Source of the DNA: Arachis hypogaea
Taxonomy: Eukaryota; Streptophyta; Magnoliopsida; Fabales; Fabaceae
Length of the DNA: 64,000 bases
NCBI RefSeq assembly: GCF_003086295.3
Contig: NW_027255459.1
Coordinates: 7,501 to 71,500, forward strand
Direction of reading: 5' to 3'
Part shown: one piece after another, positions 61,001 to 64,000 of the stretch
Numbering within the stretch: position 1 is the first letter of the stretch
How the letters are laid out: the number at the start of each line of letters is the position of its first letter
Made by a program: the position numbers and the translations under genes
Notes under the pieces: generated by a model
The model's database searches: none
What the model was told of the DNA's origin: nothing
What the model saw: the letters and a program-made list of their open reading frames with translations, nothing else

Positions 61001-64000
61001 GAAATCCCAAGAAAAATCTAGAAAACCCTTAGAAATTCCTAGAAAACCCTAGAAAATCCAAGAAAACCTTAGAAAATCCTAGAAAACCCTAGAAAACCCA
61101 AGAAAACCTCTGGAAATTCCTAGAAAAATCTAGAAAACCCTAGAAAACCCAAGAAAATCCTAGAAAATCCTAGAAAATCCTAGAAAAATCCCAGAAAACC
61201 CTAGAAAATTCTAGAAAAACCCTTGAAAACCGTAGAAAACCCTAAAAAATAATCGAAAATCCTAGAAAATGGTAAGAAAACCTTATAAAATACTATAAAT
61301 CCATAAAAAACCTTAGAAAATCCTTATAAATCCCTAGAAAACTGTAGAAAACCCAAAAAATGATAGAAAATACAAGAAAACCCTAGAAAACCCTAGAAAA
61401 TCCTAGAAAATCCACAGAAAACCATAGAAAACCCTAGAAAATTAAAGAAAAACCCCTCAAAAATAATACAAAACCCTAAAAAACACCCGAAAACCCTAGA
61501 AAACCTTAAGAAAATCTTAGAAAACCATAGAAATCTTTAGAAAACTCTAGAAAACCCTAGAAAATTCCTAAAAAATCCAATAAAATCTTAGAGAACCCTA
61601 GAAAACCTCTAGAAAACCCTTGGAAATCCCTAGAAAAATCTAGAAAACCCTTAAAAATTCCTAAAAAACTCTAGAAAATCCAAGAAAACCCTAGAAAACC
61701 GTAGAAAATCCTAGAAAAACCTAGAAAAACCCTTGAAAACCGTAGAAAACCCTTAAAAACCCTCGAGAACCCTAAAAAAAACCTAAGAAAACCTTAGAAA
61801 ACCATCTAAATCCATAGAAAACCGTAGAAAAACCCTAGAAAATCCTAGAAAATCGTAGAAAATCATAAAAAACCCTAGAAAATCCTAGAAAACTCCTAGA
61901 AAAAATCTAGAAAACCGTCATAAATTCTTAGAAAACCCTAGAAAACCCAAGAAAATTCTATAAAAACCCTTGAAAATCTTAGAAACCCCTAGAAAACCCA
62001 AGAAAACCTAGGAAATCCCTAGAAAAATCTAGAAAATCCTTAGAAATTCCTAAAAAACCCTAGAAAACCACGAAAACCTTAGAAAATCCTAGAAAATCCA
62101 AGAAAACCCTTGGAAATCCCTAGAAAAATCTAGAAAATTCTTAGAAATTCCTAGAAAACCTTAGAAAACCCTAGAAAATCCTAGAAAAACCCCAGAGAAC
62201 CCTAGAAAATCCTCGAAAATCCTAGAAAAACCCTTGAAAACCGTAGAAAACCCTAAAAAACAATCAAAAATCATAGAAAACGGTAAGAAAACCTTAGAAA
62301 ATACTATAAATCCATAAAAAACCCTAGAAAACTCTTAGAAATCCCTAGAAAACTGTAGAAAACCCAAAAAACCTAGAAAACCCTAGAAAACCCTAAAAAA
62401 TCCTAGAAAATCCATAGAAAACCATAGAAAACCCTAGAAAATTATAGAAAACCCTCAAAAATCATAGAAAACCTTAAGAAAATCTTAGAAAACCATAGAA
62501 ATCCCTTGAAAACTCTAGAAACCCTAGAAAATTCCTAGAAAATCCTATAAAATCCTAGAAAACCCTAGAAAACCTCTAGAAAACACCTGGAAATCCCTAG
62601 AAAAATCTAAAAAACCCTTAGAAATTCCTAAAAAACTCTAGAAAATCCAAGAAAATCCTAGAAAATCGTAGAAATCCTAGAAAATTACTAGAAAACCGTA
62701 GAAAATTCTAGAAAATCCTAAAAAAACCCTTGAAAACCGTAGAAAACACTTAAAAACCCTCGAAAACCCTAGAAAACACTAAGAAAACCTTAGAAAACCG
62801 TATAAATCCATAGAAAACCCTAGAAAAACCTAGAAAAAACCCTTGAAAATCATAGAAAAACTCTCAAAAACCATAGAAAACCCTAAATAACCCTCCAAAA
62901 TCCTAGAAAACCCTAGAAAATACTATAAAAACCCCAAAAAACCTAGAAAACCCAAGAAAACCCTAAAAAATCCTAGAAAATGCTAGAAAATACACAGAAA
63001 ACCATAGAAAACCCTAGAAAATTATAGAAAAACACTCAAAAATCATAGAAAACCCTAAAAAATACTCGAAAACCCTAGAAAACCTTAAGAAAATCTTAGA
63101 AAACCATAGAAATCCCTTGAAAACTCTAAAAAACCCTAGAAAATTCCTAGAAAATCCTATAAAATCCTAGAAAACCCTAGAAAACCCTAGAAAACCTCTA
63201 GAAAACACCTTGAAATCCCTAGAAAAATCTAGAAAACCCTTAGAAATTCCTAAAAAACTCTAGAAAATCCAAGAAAACCCTAGAAAACCGTAGAAAATCC
63301 TAGAAAAACACTAGAAAACCGTAGAAAATTCTAGAAAATCCTAGAAAAATCCTTGAAAACTCTTAAAAACCCTTGAAAACCCTAGAAAACCCTAAGAAAA
63401 CCTTAGAAAACCGTATAAATTCATAAAAAAACCTAGAAAAACCTAGAAAAACACTAGAAAATCATAGAAAAACCCTCAAAAAGTATAGAAAACCTTAAAT
63501 AACCCTCCAAAATCCTAGAAAACACTAGAAAATACTATAAAAATCCTAAAAAACCCTCGAAAACCTAAGAAAACCCTAGAAATCCTAGAAAACCCCTAGA
63601 AAACCCTTAGATATTCTTAAAAAACCATAGAAAATCCAAGAAAATCCTAGAAAGTTCTAGAAAAACCGTAGAAAATCCTAGAAAACTCTAGAAATTTATA
63701 AAAAAATCCTCGAAAACTATAGAAAACCATAAAAAACTCTCGAAAACCCTACAAAACCCTAAGAAAAACTTAGAAAAATCCTAGAAATCCCAAGAAACTC
63801 AAGAAAACCCTAGAAAATTTTAAGAAAATCCTAGAAAATCCTAGAAAACCCAAGAAAATCCTTGAAAATCCCTAGAAAAATCTAGAAAAACCTTAGAGAT
63901 TTCTAGAAAATCCAAGAAAACCTTAGAAAATCCTAGAAAACCCAAGAAAACCCAAGAAAATCCTTGAAAATCCCTAGAAAAATCTAGAAAACCCTTAGAA
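55021..64000 (+). repeat. Right-end region with regular A/B alternation
   Basis: TACTATAAATCCATA at 59083, 60081, 61291 and 62302 gives spacings of 998, 1210 and 1011 bp. The type A marker falls in the first and third interval (about 59692 and 61915) and the type B marker in the second and fourth (60704 and 62885, with another at 63497). Copies here differ from each other and from blocks I-III by more substitutions by eye, with more private variants (for example CCCGAAG near 57998). No multi-kilobase near-identical pair was seen. The array continues past the window end. Confidence 0.7.

Larger units (their letters stand above)
1..64000 (+). repeat. Satellite array of a degenerate 10-bp unit, CCCTAGAAAA
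   Basis: Every line of the window reads as successive decamers of the form YYYTAGAAAA, with no interruption by unique sequence. Positions 1-5 of the unit vary most (CCCTA, TCCTA, CCTTA, CCATA, CCGTA, CCCAA); the GAAAA half is nearly constant, with G to A changes giving CCCTAAAAAA. Occasional 9-bp and 11-bp units (for example GAAATCC or GAAAAACC spacing) shift the phase. The + strand is strongly enriched in A and C over T and G. The array runs off both ends, so its full length is unknown. Continuous satellite on this scale is typical of eukaryotic heterochromatin; that is inference from structure. I see no transposon, tRNA, rRNA or CRISPR signature. The family name is not known to me. Confidence 0.97.

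Noticed and set aside
1..64000. CRISPR array
   Set aside because: Repeats are head to tail with no unique spacers, the unit is 10 bp, and no cas-like coding region is present.
1..64000. Functional telomere tract
   Set aside because: The unit is degenerate throughout with kilobase HOR structure. Telomerase-made tracts are nearly uniform.
1..64000. Bacterial or phage origin (iteron-like repeats)
   Set aside because: Iteron arrays are short and flank replication genes. Here there are 64 kb of repeats, no genes, and CTAG in most units, a tetramer that is rare in many bacteria.

Overview
The whole 64 kb window is one satellite DNA array. I found no protein-coding gene, RNA gene, transposon or unique-sequence island on either strand. 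The base unit is a degenerate 10-bp repeat, CCCTAGAAAA on the + strand (TTTTCTAGGG on the - strand). Common variants are TCCTAGAAAA, CCTTAGAAAA, CCATAGAAAA, CCGTAGAAAA, CCCAAGAAAA and CCCTAAAAAA. Units of 9 and 11 bp break the register at recurrent places. The + strand is very rich in A, clearly rich in C, and poor in T and G. A satellite of this length with multi-level organisation points to eukaryotic heterochromatin (pericentromeric, subtelomeric or a knob). I cannot name the species. The unit is one base away from CCCTAAAAAA, the complement of the known Cestrum-type plant telomere repeat TTTTTTAGGG. That makes a plant origin attractive, but the sequence does not prove it.

Above the decamer lies a higher-order repeat (HOR). 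A marker, TACTATAAATCCATA, recurs through the window and delimits two alternating segment types. Type A is about 1.0 kb and carries CATAAATCC. Type B is about 1.2 kb and carries AAATAACCCTCC. The A+B dimer is about 2.2 kb. It is cleanest at the right end (markers at 59083, 60081, 61291 and 62302) and at the left end (361, 1352 and 2526).

Above the dimer are large direct duplications. Left part: block I (1-6998), copy I' (6999-11791, short by about 2.2 kb, one HOR dimer) and partial copy I'' (11792 to about 14735). Centre: block II (about 14736-30035) is followed directly by a near-identical copy II' (about 30036-42440). Both contain a 1.73-kb tandem pair. Only block II carries a second tandem copy of a 2.887-kb segment, which explains why II is 15.3 kb and II' is 12.4 kb. 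Then 42441-46600 resumes the I''/II-like order with a single 1.73-kb copy, and 46600-50800 is mixed A/B HOR. Block III (about 50800-55020) is built from a 3.68-kb unit shared with II and II'. The right end (55020-64000) looks more diverged between copies but has the most regular A/B alternation.

The likely function, if any, is structural. The A-tracts repeat once per 10 bp, close to the DNA helical turn, so the array should be intrinsically curved over its whole length. CCC once per 10 bp gives four-tract stretches able in principle to form G-quadruplex on the - strand and i-motif on the + strand. The CTAG palindrome places a stop codon in every frame of both strands within each 30 bp of consensus, so the few open frames are accidents of unit variants. 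The nested, near-identical duplications indicate recent and continuing unequal exchange or replication slippage.
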